Assembly: GCF_021596505.1 (NCBI RefSeq)
Contig: NZ_PJIZ01000015.1
Coordinates: forward strand, 43,298-107,297
Source: Nostoc sp. CMAA1605
GTDB taxonomy: Bacteria > Cyanobacteriota > Cyanobacteriia > Cyanobacteriales > Nostocaceae
DNA length: 64,000 nucleotides
Direction of reading: 5' to 3'
Shown here in pieces: positions 27,801 through 36,472 of the stretch. Within the stretch, counting starts at the first letter, position 1. The number at the start of each line of letters is the position of its first letter. The notes under the pieces were generated by a model, which saw only the letters and a program-made list of their open reading frames with translations, ran no database searches and was not told the DNA's origin. A program made the position numbers and the translations under genes.

Positions 27801-28592
27801 ATGAATCAGCCTTTGCGGATGTTGGGAGTTGCGCCGAATGCGTGGATGGTGAATCAAGCGATCGCAGATATCACCCGTCCCCCAAAAACCCCATATCCTG
27901 TCATCCTTTCCACAGAAACCAAAACCCTGCGCTTAGACTTAGCAAAAACCGCCATCCTCGTCATTGATATGCAAAACGATTTTTGCCACCCTGATGGGTG
28001 GTTAGCGCATATCGGTGTGGATGTGACTCCTGCACGTCAAGCGATCGCACCTTTAAAAAATTTACTCCCAGAACTACGGGCAGTCAATGTACCCGTAATT
28101 TGGATTAATTGGGGGAATCGTCCCGACTTACTCAATATCAGTGCAGCTTCTCGCCATGTCTACAATCCCACAGGTGATGGTGTGGGTTTGGGTGATCCAT
28201 TGCCGAAAAATGGTGCTAAGGTACTAACAGCAGGGAGTTGGGCGGCGGCTGTAGTCGAGGAACTTACGCCATTACCAGAGGACATTTGTGTTGATAAATA
28301 CCGCATGAGTGGCTTTTGGGATACGCCTTTAGATAGCATCCTCCGCAATTTAGGAATAACAACATTATTTTTTGCTGGTGTGAATGCGGATCAATGTGTA
28401 TTAACAACACTCTGTGATGCAAATTTTTTAGGCTACGACTGTATTTTAATTCAAGATTGTACAGCTACAACATCTCCCGATTATTGTTGGTTAGCGACGT
28501 TATACAACGTCAAACAATGTTTTGGTTTTGTCAGTGATTCACAAGCAATTTTCACAGCTATAAATCATCCTGAAAGCACAGGAGAGGAATGA
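27801..28592 (+). CDS. Isochorismatase-superfamily cysteine hydrolase
   Basis: 263 residues. The catalytic triad of this family is complete: Asp56 (VIDMQNDF), Lys166 (VDKYRMSGFW) and Cys199 (GVNADQCVL, after a cis-peptide-type FAGVN). The family hydrolyses amides such as nicotinamide, N-carbamoyl sarcosine, biuret or carbamoyl compounds, so the substrate is open. The next gene, a cupin, starts four bases after its stop, and the two are surely one operon. The start ATG at 27801 gives a 50-residue N-terminal extension before the core, longer than in nicotinamidases. Confidence 0.85.
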   Translation: MNQPLRMLGVAPNAWMVNQAIADITRPPKTPYPVILSTETKTLRLDLAKTAILVIDMQNDFCHPDGWLAHIGVDVTPARQAIAPLKNLLPELRAVNVPVIWINWGNRPDLLNISAASRHVYNPTGDGVGLGDPLPKNGAKVLTAGSWAAAVVEELTPLPEDICVDKYRMSGFWDTPLDSILRNLGITTLFFAGVNADQCVLTTLCDANFLGYDCILIQDCTATTSPDYCWLATLYNVKQCFGFVSDSQAIFTAINHPESTGEE

Positions 28593-28595
28593 TCA

Positions 28596-29051
28596 ATGCG
28601 CGCTACTCGTTGTGTAATTCCTATTATTAAATCTCCCCAAGATTATCAAGTATATCGCATTAGTCCCCACGATACGAATCGGTTAGCAATTATCTTTGAT
28701 TCCACAAATGCTAACACTTCTTTGACTTGCTGTTTAGAGATTTTTGATGTGGGCGGACAAACACCGCCAAACCGCCATCAATGGGCGATAGAAATGTTTT
28801 TCGTTTTAAAGGGCGAAGGGATGGCAATTTGCGATGGGAAGAGAGTTCCGATTCAAGCCGGTGATAGTTTATTAGTACCGCCAACTGGAACTCATTTAAT
28901 TAGAAATACAGGTAATAGTCGATTGTACACATTAACAATTATGGTTCCTAATGAAGACTTCTCCGAACTAATTCGCAGTGGTACACCCTTAGAATTAGAT
29001 GCAGAAGATATGGCAGTATTGGGGAGATTAGATGCTTTAGTTTCTTGTTAA
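28596..29051 (+). CDS. Cupin-domain protein, operon partner of the cysteine hydrolase
   Basis: 151 residues. A single cupin barrel with metal-ligand motifs: NRHQWAIEMFFVLKGEGMA (first His/Glu/His-like set) and VPPTGTHLIRNTG (second His). The ribosome-binding site GAGAGGA overlaps the end of the upstream gene and the start follows four bases later, indicating translational coupling. Cupins of this kind bind or isomerise small substrates, or sense them. A role in the same small-molecule pathway as the hydrolase, for example uptake or degradation of an amide, is an inference from the pairing. Confidence 0.8.
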   Translation: MRATRCVIPIIKSPQDYQVYRISPHDTNRLAIIFDSTNANTSLTCCLEIFDVGGQTPPNRHQWAIEMFFVLKGEGMAICDGKRVPIQAGDSLLVPPTGTHLIRNTGNSRLYTLTIMVPNEDFSELIRSGTPLELDAEDMAVLGRLDALVSC

Positions 29052-29098
29052 TGTAGTTGTATCTTTACCCTGCCCGCCTGTGTTCTCAATGCGTATGA

Positions 29099-29797
29099 TC
29101 AAGCCTCAATTAAGGGCTGATAATCATCGGGTTGATCAAATCCAGCAATCCAGGCTGCTGCTTGATGGCAAGTCTGCATATAGGGGGGAACACGTAATAC
29201 ATGAATGTGTCCAGTGGATGGGCAAATGACTTTTAATACCATGAGGGGTTCGTCATCCTCGAAAGGAATATAGATGAGTTGGCGTTCTCCTCCTGCATCG
29301 CGATCGCGGTGACGGATTAATCCTCCCACCTGCTGGATAAATCTTTCGTATCCCACACGCTCAATCAGCACACGGCGTAATTCCACATTCTCCGTGTTGA
29401 GGATATCTTGCCCAGTGATACTATCTCCAGCAAAGGCGATTTTGTCACTAACTTGCACACCCCGCCACCGCAAAACAAAACCATGTCCAGGTTCTAAACT
29501 AGTAATCCCACTTCCGGCTAACTCAATCCAATGGGTGACATGAAGGCCTAGAGGAAGCTGAGTTAAATTGACACAATCGCTAATATCCAAACTTTCACAG
29601 GTGAGATTTTCCGGTAGATGGTAAAGCTGTGGCGCATCGCTTAAATTCAAATGACCTAAAACCCGCATCCCTGGCTGGGCGCGATGTTCAAGAATTAGTC
29701 GGCGTGCAAGCTCCGGTGATACAGGCTCATTACTGGCTTGTGGTTGTGATTTCGTTACTTTTTTGGGTATACGCCCATTTGACATGAATCTGAGCAT
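29099..29797 (-). CDS. DUF6745-like protein with leucine-rich-type N-terminal strands
   Basis: 232 residues. The middle shows a short leucine-rich ladder (LGHLNLSDAPQLYHLPENLTCESLDISDCVNLTQLPLGLHV in three rungs). The C-terminal part (about 120-225: RVLIERVGYERFIQQVGG, then IYIPFEDDEPLMVLKVICPSTGHIHVLRVPP) resembles the DUF6745 family as I recall it. The start ATG overlaps the stop of the upstream frameshifted gene in the sequence TAATG, showing translational coupling. This coupled pair is often found in cyanobacteria and fungi-like contexts; its function is unknown to me. Confidence 0.7.
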   Translation of the reverse strand: MLRFMSNGRIPKKVTKSQPQASNEPVSPELARRLILEHRAQPGMRVLGHLNLSDAPQLYHLPENLTCESLDISDCVNLTQLPLGLHVTHWIELAGSGITSLEPGHGFVLRWRGVQVSDKIAFAGDSITGQDILNTENVELRRVLIERVGYERFIQQVGGLIRHRDRDAGGERQLIYIPFEDDEPLMVLKVICPSTGHIHVLRVPPYMQTCHQAAAWIAGFDQPDDYQPLIEA

Positions 29798-30137
29798 TAA
29801 TCTTCCACCTCTACATAAGCATCAGGACGATATTCCCGTTGTTTCCAAACACGGTAAATACCTGGGGGTAATTCAATTGTCCGATGCTCTTCATGAATCA
29901 ACGTCGCGCCTGTTTGTTTCACCTCCAAAACATCTCATTTCCATGCGCCCATAACTGTACAGCATCAGATGGCTGGACACGATGGCTGTGTCCTGTAACT
30001 TCACCATGAGCCAGAACAGTACCTAAACGCTTTTGGGCATGATTGGGTATAGTTCCTATCCGCCTCAATAAAACGTCACCATGTCTGTAAAGGGCATTCG
30101 CTGAATTAACTGGGGAGTTTTGACGATGATTCAGCAT
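29797..30137 (-). pseudogene. Partner of the DUF6745-like gene, split by a -1 frameshift
   Basis: The first frame (30137 down to 29919) codes for MLNHRQNSPVNSAN...WAHGNEMFWR. The -1 frame continues LEVKQTGATLIHEEHRTIEL and on to YVEVED, stopping at 29797-29799 in a TAATG overlap with the downstream start. The switch lies in TTTTGG (plus-strand AAAA at 29927-29930). The joined protein of about 113 residues has GDVLLRRI, LAHGEVTGHSHRV and LPPGIYRVWKQREYRP, a small beta-rich protein. One missing T explains it. It is uncertain whether this is an assembly error or a real mutation. Confidence 0.72.
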
Positions 30138-30361
30138 ATTTACGCAATATTTTGGGTAATGGGGAGGAATAATTTATTATAGTACATTAATACTAAAATG
30201 TCTGGTAATTTTTTGTTATTCTCTCCCCAGATCCCCGACTTTTTCAAAAATTCGGCGTTCTGAACACCCGCAACCCATCAAAATTAATAGAATCTTTCTC
30301 CCTGCCCCCTGCCCCCTGCCCCCTGCCCCTGCCTCCTACCCCTGCCTCCTACCAGAAGTCC
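30138..30361. repeat. C-rich heptad array upstream of the HTH gene 3' end
   Basis: About 30295-30355 holds CCCCTGC and CCCCTGCCTCCTA units ending next to the stop codon of the next gene. The rest of this spacer is AT-rich with no gene seen; it should contain the promoter of the DUF6745-type pair. Confidence 0.6.
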
Positions 30362-31408
30362 CTAAAAAACTTCTGGTGGGGCGATATCGTTACCGACACG
30401 AATACCAGTTGGGGTAGTTGTAATTCCTGGTTTATTAGTGACTCCTGGTTGAGATTTTGGCGAATCGGATACTGACGGAACAGGAGGATTTACCGGATGC
30501 GGATTTAATAGATTGGTAGTTGCTGGTGGCTGAGATAGATGGAATAATCCCCCTACTGCTCCAGCAACCAAGGCTGTATAACCTAGATATAAATGTAGGG
30601 GGCGAATTTCCCACCTCAAATCTAAAGATGGTTTCTGAGGCTGACACCACAGGGGTAACATTGATTTGACTCTATCCAGTGGAGGTAGAGAAGCCGCTAA
30701 AATTATCCCATTCATTCCCAGTGCATTACCCATGAGGCGGATGCAATCACGCAAATATACATCCTCTGATAATAGTTCTAAGTCAGCATTTTCCACTGCT
30801 GCCATCTGGGGAATCGGAATATGAGTATATATATGTAGTTGCGCTAAAGTTTTATTTTGCAGTTCACGGGCTTGTTTGAGTTGTGAACCGATTTGGCGCA
30901 CAGCCTCTAGACGCTGTTGTTGTGCTAGTTGCTTAACTAATTCAGTTTTGGGAGGTTTACTATTGGAAGTTAAATGTTGAATAAATTTACTGATAGAGTT
31001 ATCAGTAGTCTTATTTGTAACTTCTGTGATTGTAGGAATACTAGTATTTGTATTTAAACTTACTTGCTGTGTAGTTGATAATGCCTGCGTTGGCAAATCA
31101 GATAAGTTATGCTCATCAACCGTTGCAACATTAGTTGAAGTATCAAGATGATCTTGCTGAGGAAATTCTTGAGAAAACTGTTGAAATGTTAAACCAATAG
31201 CTTCTCTACCTAAAGCTTTACATAACACCTTAGCTTGTTCACCAGCATCACCAAGTAATGTTTGTAATCTGGTTACTATGCGGCGATAAACTTGACTACG
31301 ATGAAGTTGAGCTTCAATTTGACCTAATAGCGATCGCAATTCATCTTGAGAAAGTGTAGCTACCGACTTTCCCGGCATATCTAATAAATATACAGATGCA
31401 GTAGACAT
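30362..31408 (-). CDS. RodZ-like cytoskeletal HTH membrane protein
   Basis: About 348 residues from the ATG at 31408 (a TTG at 31471 would add 21 residues). A helical N-terminal region with Gln-rich linker leads to a Cro/XRE-type helix-turn-helix (QLKQARELQNKTLAQLHIYTHIPIPQMAAVENAD, about residues 195-230), then a single membrane segment (YLGYTALVAGAVGGLFHLSQ) and a Pro/Ser-rich extracytoplasmic tail. This order is that of RodZ, which links MreB to the envelope. The long N-terminal region is not typical, so it may be a divergent paralogue of the canonical copy at 32856. Confidence 0.72.
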   Translation of the reverse strand: MSTASVYLLDMPGKSVATLSQDELRSLLGQIEAQLHRSQVYRRIVTRLQTLLGDAGEQAKVLCKALGREAIGLTFQQFSQEFPQQDHLDTSTNVATVDEHNLSDLPTQALSTTQQVSLNTNTSIPTITEVTNKTTDNSISKFIQHLTSNSKPPKTELVKQLAQQQRLEAVRQIGSQLKQARELQNKTLAQLHIYTHIPIPQMAAVENADLELLSEDVYLRDCIRLMGNALGMNGIILAASLPPLDRVKSMLPLWCQPQKPSLDLRWEIRPLHLYLGYTALVAGAVGGLFHLSQPPATTNLLNPHPVNPPVPSVSDSPKSQPGVTNKPGITTTPTGIRVGNDIAPPEVF

Positions 31409-31756
31409 AATTAAAGTAGATTTAAGTACGCAAACCAGATGATCCTGTATATTTTCTCCCCTCGTCCTCAAATAGATCCGGAAGTTTCAGTATTAATTTG
31501 CAAAATTTCTCAATACCCGATACAGGTTATGGGGGTTGGGGACTGGGGATTGGGGATTGGGAGACAAGGTAGAAGTAATGAGTAATGAGTAATGAGTAAT
31601 GAGTAATGACTATAGGATTCCTATTTGATTTTTGAAAAGAACTCAGTACACTTTGATTCCTTCTTTCCTTTTCCCTGTTCCCTGTTCCCTGTTCCCTGTT
31701 CCCTCCCTACGCAAATAATTTCAGGAATCAAAGCGGATTCCTATAATGACTATTGA
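31409..31756. other. Intergenic region dominated by repeats
   Basis: It contains a GGGGACT-type and AGTAATG-type heptad array (about 31536-31610) and the MITE-like element 31611-31745, which ends just before the hydrolase stop codon. No gene is visible. Confidence 0.6.
31611..31745. mobile_element. 135-base MITE-like element with TATAGGAATCC terminal repeats
   Basis: The left end TATAGGATTCCTATTTGATT and the right end (other strand) TATAGGAATCCGCTTTGATT form terminal inverted repeats of about 25 bases with several mismatches. The direct repeat ATGAC flanks both ends (just before 31611 and from 31746), compatible with a 5-base target duplication, although the site is inside an AGTAATG array. 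The inner part includes CTGTTCC heptads. There is no coding capacity. Related ends lie at 9994-10031, 37001-37056 and 52408-52445. Confidence 0.6.
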
Positions 31757-32656
31757 CTATTGACTGTTGACTGTTGACTTCTCCACAAACTCTTCTATCC
31801 ATTGAAAATATTGCTTTCCTGCTAATTGTGCTACGTTGTTATGTCCTGCACCTTCAAATAAAATTATTTTTTTGGGTTCTGGTGCAACAGCATATAATTT
31901 CTGACTCATAAAGGATGGTACGGTTTCATCAGCAGTACCATGAATGAATAAAACTGGCATTTTTAATTGGGGTAGTTTCTTAATCGATTCAAATTTCTGA
32001 TTCAAAATTAAATCGATGGGGAAAACGCGAAACGTATTACGATAATCGATCATTTCTCGGATAGATGTAAATGAGCCTTGAACAATTAAACCTGCGGCTT
32101 GGGGTTGTTTGACTGCTAAATCAATGGCTACTGCACCCCCTAAAGAATGACCATAGATAAAAATATTTTTAGGGTCGATTTTTCTTTGATTTACTAAATA
32201 ATTCCAAGCTGTTGCAGCATCTTGATAGATGTTCATTTCGTCAGGAAATGCTCCTTCACTGCGACCATATCCGCGATAATCAATTAACAGTACCGAAAAT
32301 CCTAGTTGGTGGAATCTGTTGGCATGACTGACGTTAGCACCAATATTTTCACCATTACCATGCAAATATAATAAGACTTGATCATTTTTGGATTTAGCTG
32401 GTATCCACCAAGCATGGATACGTTCTGTCCTTCCTGAATTAGCTGTTACAGGTAGCCACACATCCTCATAGGACAGACTAAATTCTTTTGGTGTAACTTC
32501 GATAACACTGGAGGGAAAGAAAATAAACCGAGTTTGTTGGCGTGCGAGAAATATACAAATTGTCAAATAAGCGATCGCTGCTACTGCTGCGACTAAAGGT
32601 AGCAATTTGAAACACATTTGTAATATAGGCGGCATTTTTTTAATGATTGTGGCCAT
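31757..32656 (-). CDS. Alpha/beta hydrolase with N-terminal membrane anchor (ABHD/BEM46-like)
   Basis: 299 residues. An N-terminal hydrophobic segment (about 14-35) anchors it. The oxyanion motif LYLHGNGEN (about 95-103), nucleophile elbow GHSLGG (Ser near 170), acid HGTADETVP (about 240) and a final GAGHNN His form the complete catalytic triad in standard order. The substrate is an ester, peptide or lipid; unknown. The last residues EKSTVNSQ are encoded by heptad repeat sequence, so the stop codon lies in the array. It is divergent from the RodZ gene. Confidence 0.85.
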   Translation of the reverse strand: MATIIKKMPPILQMCFKLLPLVAAVAAIAYLTICIFLARQQTRFIFFPSSVIEVTPKEFSLSYEDVWLPVTANSGRTERIHAWWIPAKSKNDQVLLYLHGNGENIGANVSHANRFHQLGFSVLLIDYRGYGRSEGAFPDEMNIYQDAATAWNYLVNQRKIDPKNIFIYGHSLGGAVAIDLAVKQPQAAGLIVQGSFTSIREMIDYRNTFRVFPIDLILNQKFESIKKLPQLKMPVLFIHGTADETVPSFMSQKLYAVAPEPKKIILFEGAGHNNVAQLAGKQYFQWIEEFVEKSTVNSQ

Positions 32657-32855
32657 AGTGTGGTTGTTTCACAAAACTTGATGCAAAAATTATTCTGGAA
32701 TAACGAAAAAAGGTTAATATTTTCCGATTAGAATTTCTCATTAAAATTAAAATCAGTTAAACCCCTTACTATTTTAGTCAAAAGTAATATTATTTACTTT
32801 GGTTCAGTAGTCTCACTGGTGAATAGTCAACATTAGCTAAAACTAGGAGCATACC

Positions 32856-33704
32856 ATGACGCTATTAAGTCAAGCACAACAAGAGAAACTACTTGAAATA
32901 AGTAGAGATTTACGAAAAATCAGAGAGGAGAAATCTATACGTATAGAAGAAGTAGCTATAAAAACCAATATTCGATTAGCATTTCTCAAAGCTTTGGATA
33001 CAGGCTATTTTGATGAGTTACCAGAACCCATATATGTCCAAGGTTTTATCCGTCGTTATGCAGATATTCTGGGGTTGGATGGTAGTGCGATCGCCAATTC
33101 GTTTAATGTTAATGCTTCGTCATCTCCAGAGTCGCCTAAAGATGTAAACTTAAAACACGAAGATACCAACGTAGACAAAAAGCCTAAAATTCGCATACCT
33201 CTTGTTGTTCCTTATGTTGTGTTGATAGGTGTTGCTTGTACCGGGCTAATTTACATCCTTAATCCTAAACTCATAGCTGAATCATCAGCAAGCAAAAAAG
33301 GCTCATCATCTACTCAGGTAGAACAAGTCTCCCCATCATCTCAAGAATCTCCATCATCAGATCAAACTGTCGCTGACGTACCCACACCCATAACTACAGC
33401 TTCACCACTTTTACCTGAAATTACCAATAATTCCAATCTGAAAATTACTTTAGAACTCCAAGGCGAATCATGGTTACAAGTCAAAGCAGACGGTAAAACG
33501 GAGTTTGTCGGTAATTTAACCAAAGGAGAACGCCGCACTTGGGTAGCGCAAAAAGAGTTGACTGTACGTTCTGGTAATGCTGGTGCTGTATTAGTCGCTG
33601 TAGATAACCAACCCGCACAACCCCTGGGAGGACAAGGAGAAGTTAAACAGGTAACATATAGTGCGGAGAATAATAGTGAACAGTCAACTGTCAATAGTCA
33701 ATAG
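32856..33704 (+). CDS. rodZ: RodZ-type cytoskeletal protein (HTH + DUF4115)
   Basis: 282 residues. N-terminal Cro-type HTH (IREEKSIRIEEVAIKTNIRLAFLKALDTG, about 20-50) with the RodZ signature PEPIYVQGFIRRYADILGLDG. A single membrane helix is at about 112-133, followed by a Ser/Pro-rich linker and a DUF4115 beta domain (about 190-265, LQGESWLQVKADGKTEFVG). RodZ binds MreB and the PBP complex to set cell shape. The last residues NSEQSTVNSQ come from heptad repeat sequence, like those of the neighbouring hydrolase. It sits divergent from the hydrolase with 199 bases between them. Confidence 0.85.
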   Translation: MTLLSQAQQEKLLEISRDLRKIREEKSIRIEEVAIKTNIRLAFLKALDTGYFDELPEPIYVQGFIRRYADILGLDGSAIANSFNVNASSSPESPKDVNLKHEDTNVDKKPKIRIPLVVPYVVLIGVACTGLIYILNPKLIAESSASKKGSSSTQVEQVSPSSQESPSSDQTVADVPTPITTASPLLPEITNNSNLKITLELQGESWLQVKADGKTEFVGNLTKGERRTWVAQKELTVRSGNAGAVLVAVDNQPAQPLGGQGEVKQVTYSAENNSEQSTVNSQ

Positions 33705-33715
33705 TTATTAGTCAT

Positions 33716-33823
33716 TAGGGAACAGGGAACAGGGAACAGGGAACAGGGAACAGAATCTTGCGTTCTGAATTTTGAATTGATTAGTCACTACTCATTACTC
33801 ATTACTCATTACTCATTACTCAT
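33716..33823. repeat. GGGAACA and ACTCATT heptad arrays
   Basis: Units of GGGAACA (33716-33753) are followed by ACTCATT units (33785-33823). They sit between the RodZ stop and the convergent molybdoenzyme gene. Confidence 0.75.
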
Positions 33824-33952
33824 GAGTTATTGAACATGGGGTTTTTCTTCTTATGCTTTCTACTCCTGCTTCCGTTTTTTCAACGGAGTAGGAAAATGAG
33901 TTTTTAGTTTCTTTTCGATTTTTCCCACATTCTCTAATACAGGGAGAAACTG

Positions 33953-36205
33953 TCAACAATCGCCGACTGTAATACAAATCGGTACTCTTTTATAAGCAGG
34001 TGTGCCACTTTGTGGGTCAATTTTTGCTGTAAATAAAACATTAGCTTCAGGATAAAACATGAAAGCTACACCCTCACGAATTGCTCCACAAATAATCTCA
34101 ATATTGTCTAATTTTCCCTTATCACCTTTGACTGTAACTCGTTGATGTTCTCGAAATCCTGCTTTTTTGACATCCAAGGGATTCATTAAAATACAGTGCC
34201 GATGGGGCATTCCTCGATACTTATCTTCACTACGATAAACTACAGTATTATGTTGACCGTAACTGCGTCCTGTGCCTAAAATAACTACAATCCCTGGCTG
34301 ATTTTCGCTGATTCCAAAGGCTGCTTTATTTGGTATAGATAATTGTGGTAAAGGTGTCACAAACATCTGTGCTTTACCGTCTGATGTAGGAAACTTTGGT
34401 TGTTCTAAAATTCGCCCTTCAATGAAAAATTCTTGTTTTGTTTGGTCAATTGTACCAATTTTTTCGTAACCAGGAATGGTTTTAGCAATCAATTCTCTAA
34501 CATAAACTGTATCTTGGAGTCTGTGCCAATTTATCGGCGTTTCGCCATGTAAACGGTGAGCAATTTCTGTGATGAATTCTATTTCTGAAATCAAGTCAGC
34601 ATTCGGTGGTTGCAGATGACTTTTACCTTCATCATTTAACCTCACAAAGTTATTACCTGATTCTGTTGTGGTTTTGTGGGGATTTTCAAAGCGATTAAAT
34701 ACAGGTAAGATTAAAGTGTGTTTTTTACCTAATCCGTGAAAATGTCCTAAATTTGGCTTAGTAGATATATAAAAAATCGTTTCTATTTGCGATAATGCCT
34801 GTTTTGCTTGTTGCAAATCGGGGTTAGCTGCATAGAGATTTCCACCTAAACATAATAGTGTATCTATCTTGCCTAATTCTGCGGCTGTGATTAAGTCACG
34901 GGTATGATAACCAGGAGTTTCATTTAGGGGTTTTCCTAATAATTGAGATAGTGCTTGTTTGATTTCTTCGCGCAAGTTGACGGTGACACCCATTGAACCA
35001 AATCCCTGCACGTTAGAATGACCCCGAATAGGCATTGTCCCAGCACCCACTTTACCAGCGTTCCCTGTAATTAAGGCTGTATTAGCAATACTAAAAATAT
35101 TGTCTACACCGTTAGCTTGTTGAGTTATGCCCATTGCCCAAGCAAAAACTACACGGTCTGATTTCCCAATTATATAAGCTGTGGCTGTAATTTCTTCTTG
35201 AGATATACCACAGGTGTTAGTTATGTCATCCCAAGATAAATTATTGGCGTAGTCGATAATTTTTTGCCAATCATTTGTGTATGATTTTAAATATTCTGTT
35301 TTGATTAAATTTTGTTCAATTAGGGATTTTTGCAATCCCACAAATAATGCCACATCACTACCAGGAATTGGTTGCAAATATAGAGAAGATATATCAGAAC
35401 CACCTGTGAGCAAAGATTTGATGGGGAATGCAGGAGAAGCGAATTTAACTAAACCGATTTCAACTTGAGGATTAATAATAATCACTTTCCCGCCTCTTTC
35501 CCGTAATTTAATTAATTCATTCATGAGTCGGGGATGGTTGGCGGGTGCATTAGAGCCGATTAAAACAATACAATCGCTGTGTTTGAGGTTTTCTAGGCTC
35601 ACCATTGATGTACCTGAACCGAAAACCTTTTTCAAACCCACAGTTGAAGGTGCGTGACACAAATCGGAACAGTCTGCTAGGTGATTACTACCGAGCGATC
35701 GCATGAATAATTGTAATAAATAAGCCGCCTCATTAGATGAGCGTCCAGAACTATAACTAGCAATGCGCGCTGGTGGTACATTAAAAGCCTGGGTAGCGAT
35801 ATGATACACTTCTTCCCAGCTAAGGCGTTGATAATGGGACGAACCTGATCTGAGAATCACAGGATAAGTTAATCTCCCCAAGCGATCGCACTCTTGAGAA
35901 GTCAGTTGTTGTAGTTCACTAATACTATATTCTGTGAAAAAATCTGGCTTAATTCCGGGTTGTAATTCTGCGGCGATCGCCTCTACACTTTTAGCACAGC
36001 GTTGTAAATATTCTCCCGCTTCATTAACAAATCCCCCCTTCTGTCCACCCGTACCCCAAGCACAAGATAAACACGCACTTTTATGGTTCAGAGTTTGCCA
36101 TAATTTTAAGCCCTGGGGTGAGAGGGTTTGTTCAACCCAATACTGAATCACAGGAAAACCACCGCCAGCCAGAGAGTCAGAACTGCTTTGAGATAAGTTA
36201 TCCAT
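33953..36205 (-). CDS. FdhF/YdeP-type molybdopterin oxidoreductase
   Basis: About 750 residues from the ATG at 36205, chosen because GGAG stands seven bases upstream; an ATG at 36217 is also in frame. The N-terminal region has ACLSCAWGTGG with a further Cys in EYLQRCAKS, and later regions show the catalytic-domain core ASYSSGRSSNEAAYLLQLF, SNAPANHP and GTGRSYGQHNTVVYRS, the last being the molybdopterin-guanine-dinucleotide binding end. This matches the YdeP-like branch of formate-dehydrogenase-type enzymes. The physiological substrate is unknown; it stands alone without a partner subunit gene. Confidence 0.86.
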   Translation of the reverse strand: MDNLSQSSSDSLAGGGFPVIQYWVEQTLSPQGLKLWQTLNHKSACLSCAWGTGGQKGGFVNEAGEYLQRCAKSVEAIAAELQPGIKPDFFTEYSISELQQLTSQECDRLGRLTYPVILRSGSSHYQRLSWEEVYHIATQAFNVPPARIASYSSGRSSNEAAYLLQLFMRSLGSNHLADCSDLCHAPSTVGLKKVFGSGTSMVSLENLKHSDCIVLIGSNAPANHPRLMNELIKLRERGGKVIIINPQVEIGLVKFASPAFPIKSLLTGGSDISSLYLQPIPGSDVALFVGLQKSLIEQNLIKTEYLKSYTNDWQKIIDYANNLSWDDITNTCGISQEEITATAYIIGKSDRVVFAWAMGITQQANGVDNIFSIANTALITGNAGKVGAGTMPIRGHSNVQGFGSMGVTVNLREEIKQALSQLLGKPLNETPGYHTRDLITAAELGKIDTLLCLGGNLYAANPDLQQAKQALSQIETIFYISTKPNLGHFHGLGKKHTLILPVFNRFENPHKTTTESGNNFVRLNDEGKSHLQPPNADLISEIEFITEIAHRLHGETPINWHRLQDTVYVRELIAKTIPGYEKIGTIDQTKQEFFIEGRILEQPKFPTSDGKAQMFVTPLPQLSIPNKAAFGISENQPGIVVILGTGRSYGQHNTVVYRSEDKYRGMPHRHCILMNPLDVKKAGFREHQRVTVKGDKGKLDNIEIICGAIREGVAFMFYPEANVLFTAKIDPQSGTPAYKRVPICITVGDC

Positions 36206-36400
36206 AGTTAGCTCCATCTCAACTCACTTTATTCACTATATTGACATAGTCCCAGCTTGAGAACATGGGCGAGTCTAGGGTGACATCGCTTTGCTCCGAA
36301 TTCAAATCACCTTACTGTTTCATGAAAAAAACACTAGACAAATAATTTCCTTATGATACAATTAGAAATCGGTGAGTGACTAAAACAAACTCTCTAGCTT

Positions 36401-36472
36401 GCCAGCATAGCACAGTGGTAGTGCATCCGACTTGTAATCGGAAGGTCGCAGGTTCAAATCCAGCTGCTGGCT
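36401..36472 (+). tRNA. tRNA-Thr (UGU anticodon)
   Basis: A 72-base cloverleaf: acceptor stem GCCAGCA/TGCTGGC (7 pairs), D-arm GCAC-AGTGGTA-GTGC, anticodon stem TCCGA/TCGGA with loop CTTGTAA (anticodon TGT), variable AGGTC, T-arm GCAGG-TTCAAAT-CCAGC. The T-stem has a central A-A mismatch, which is unusual. No CCA is encoded: the next bases are TTT. It decodes ACA and, by wobble, ACG threonine codons. Confidence 0.93.

Noticed and set aside
31409..31471. TTG start for the HTH gene at 31471
   Set aside because: The 21 extra residues (MRTRGENIQDHLVCVLKSTLI) show no conservation that I can recognise and no ribosome-binding site; the ATG at 31408 was preferred.
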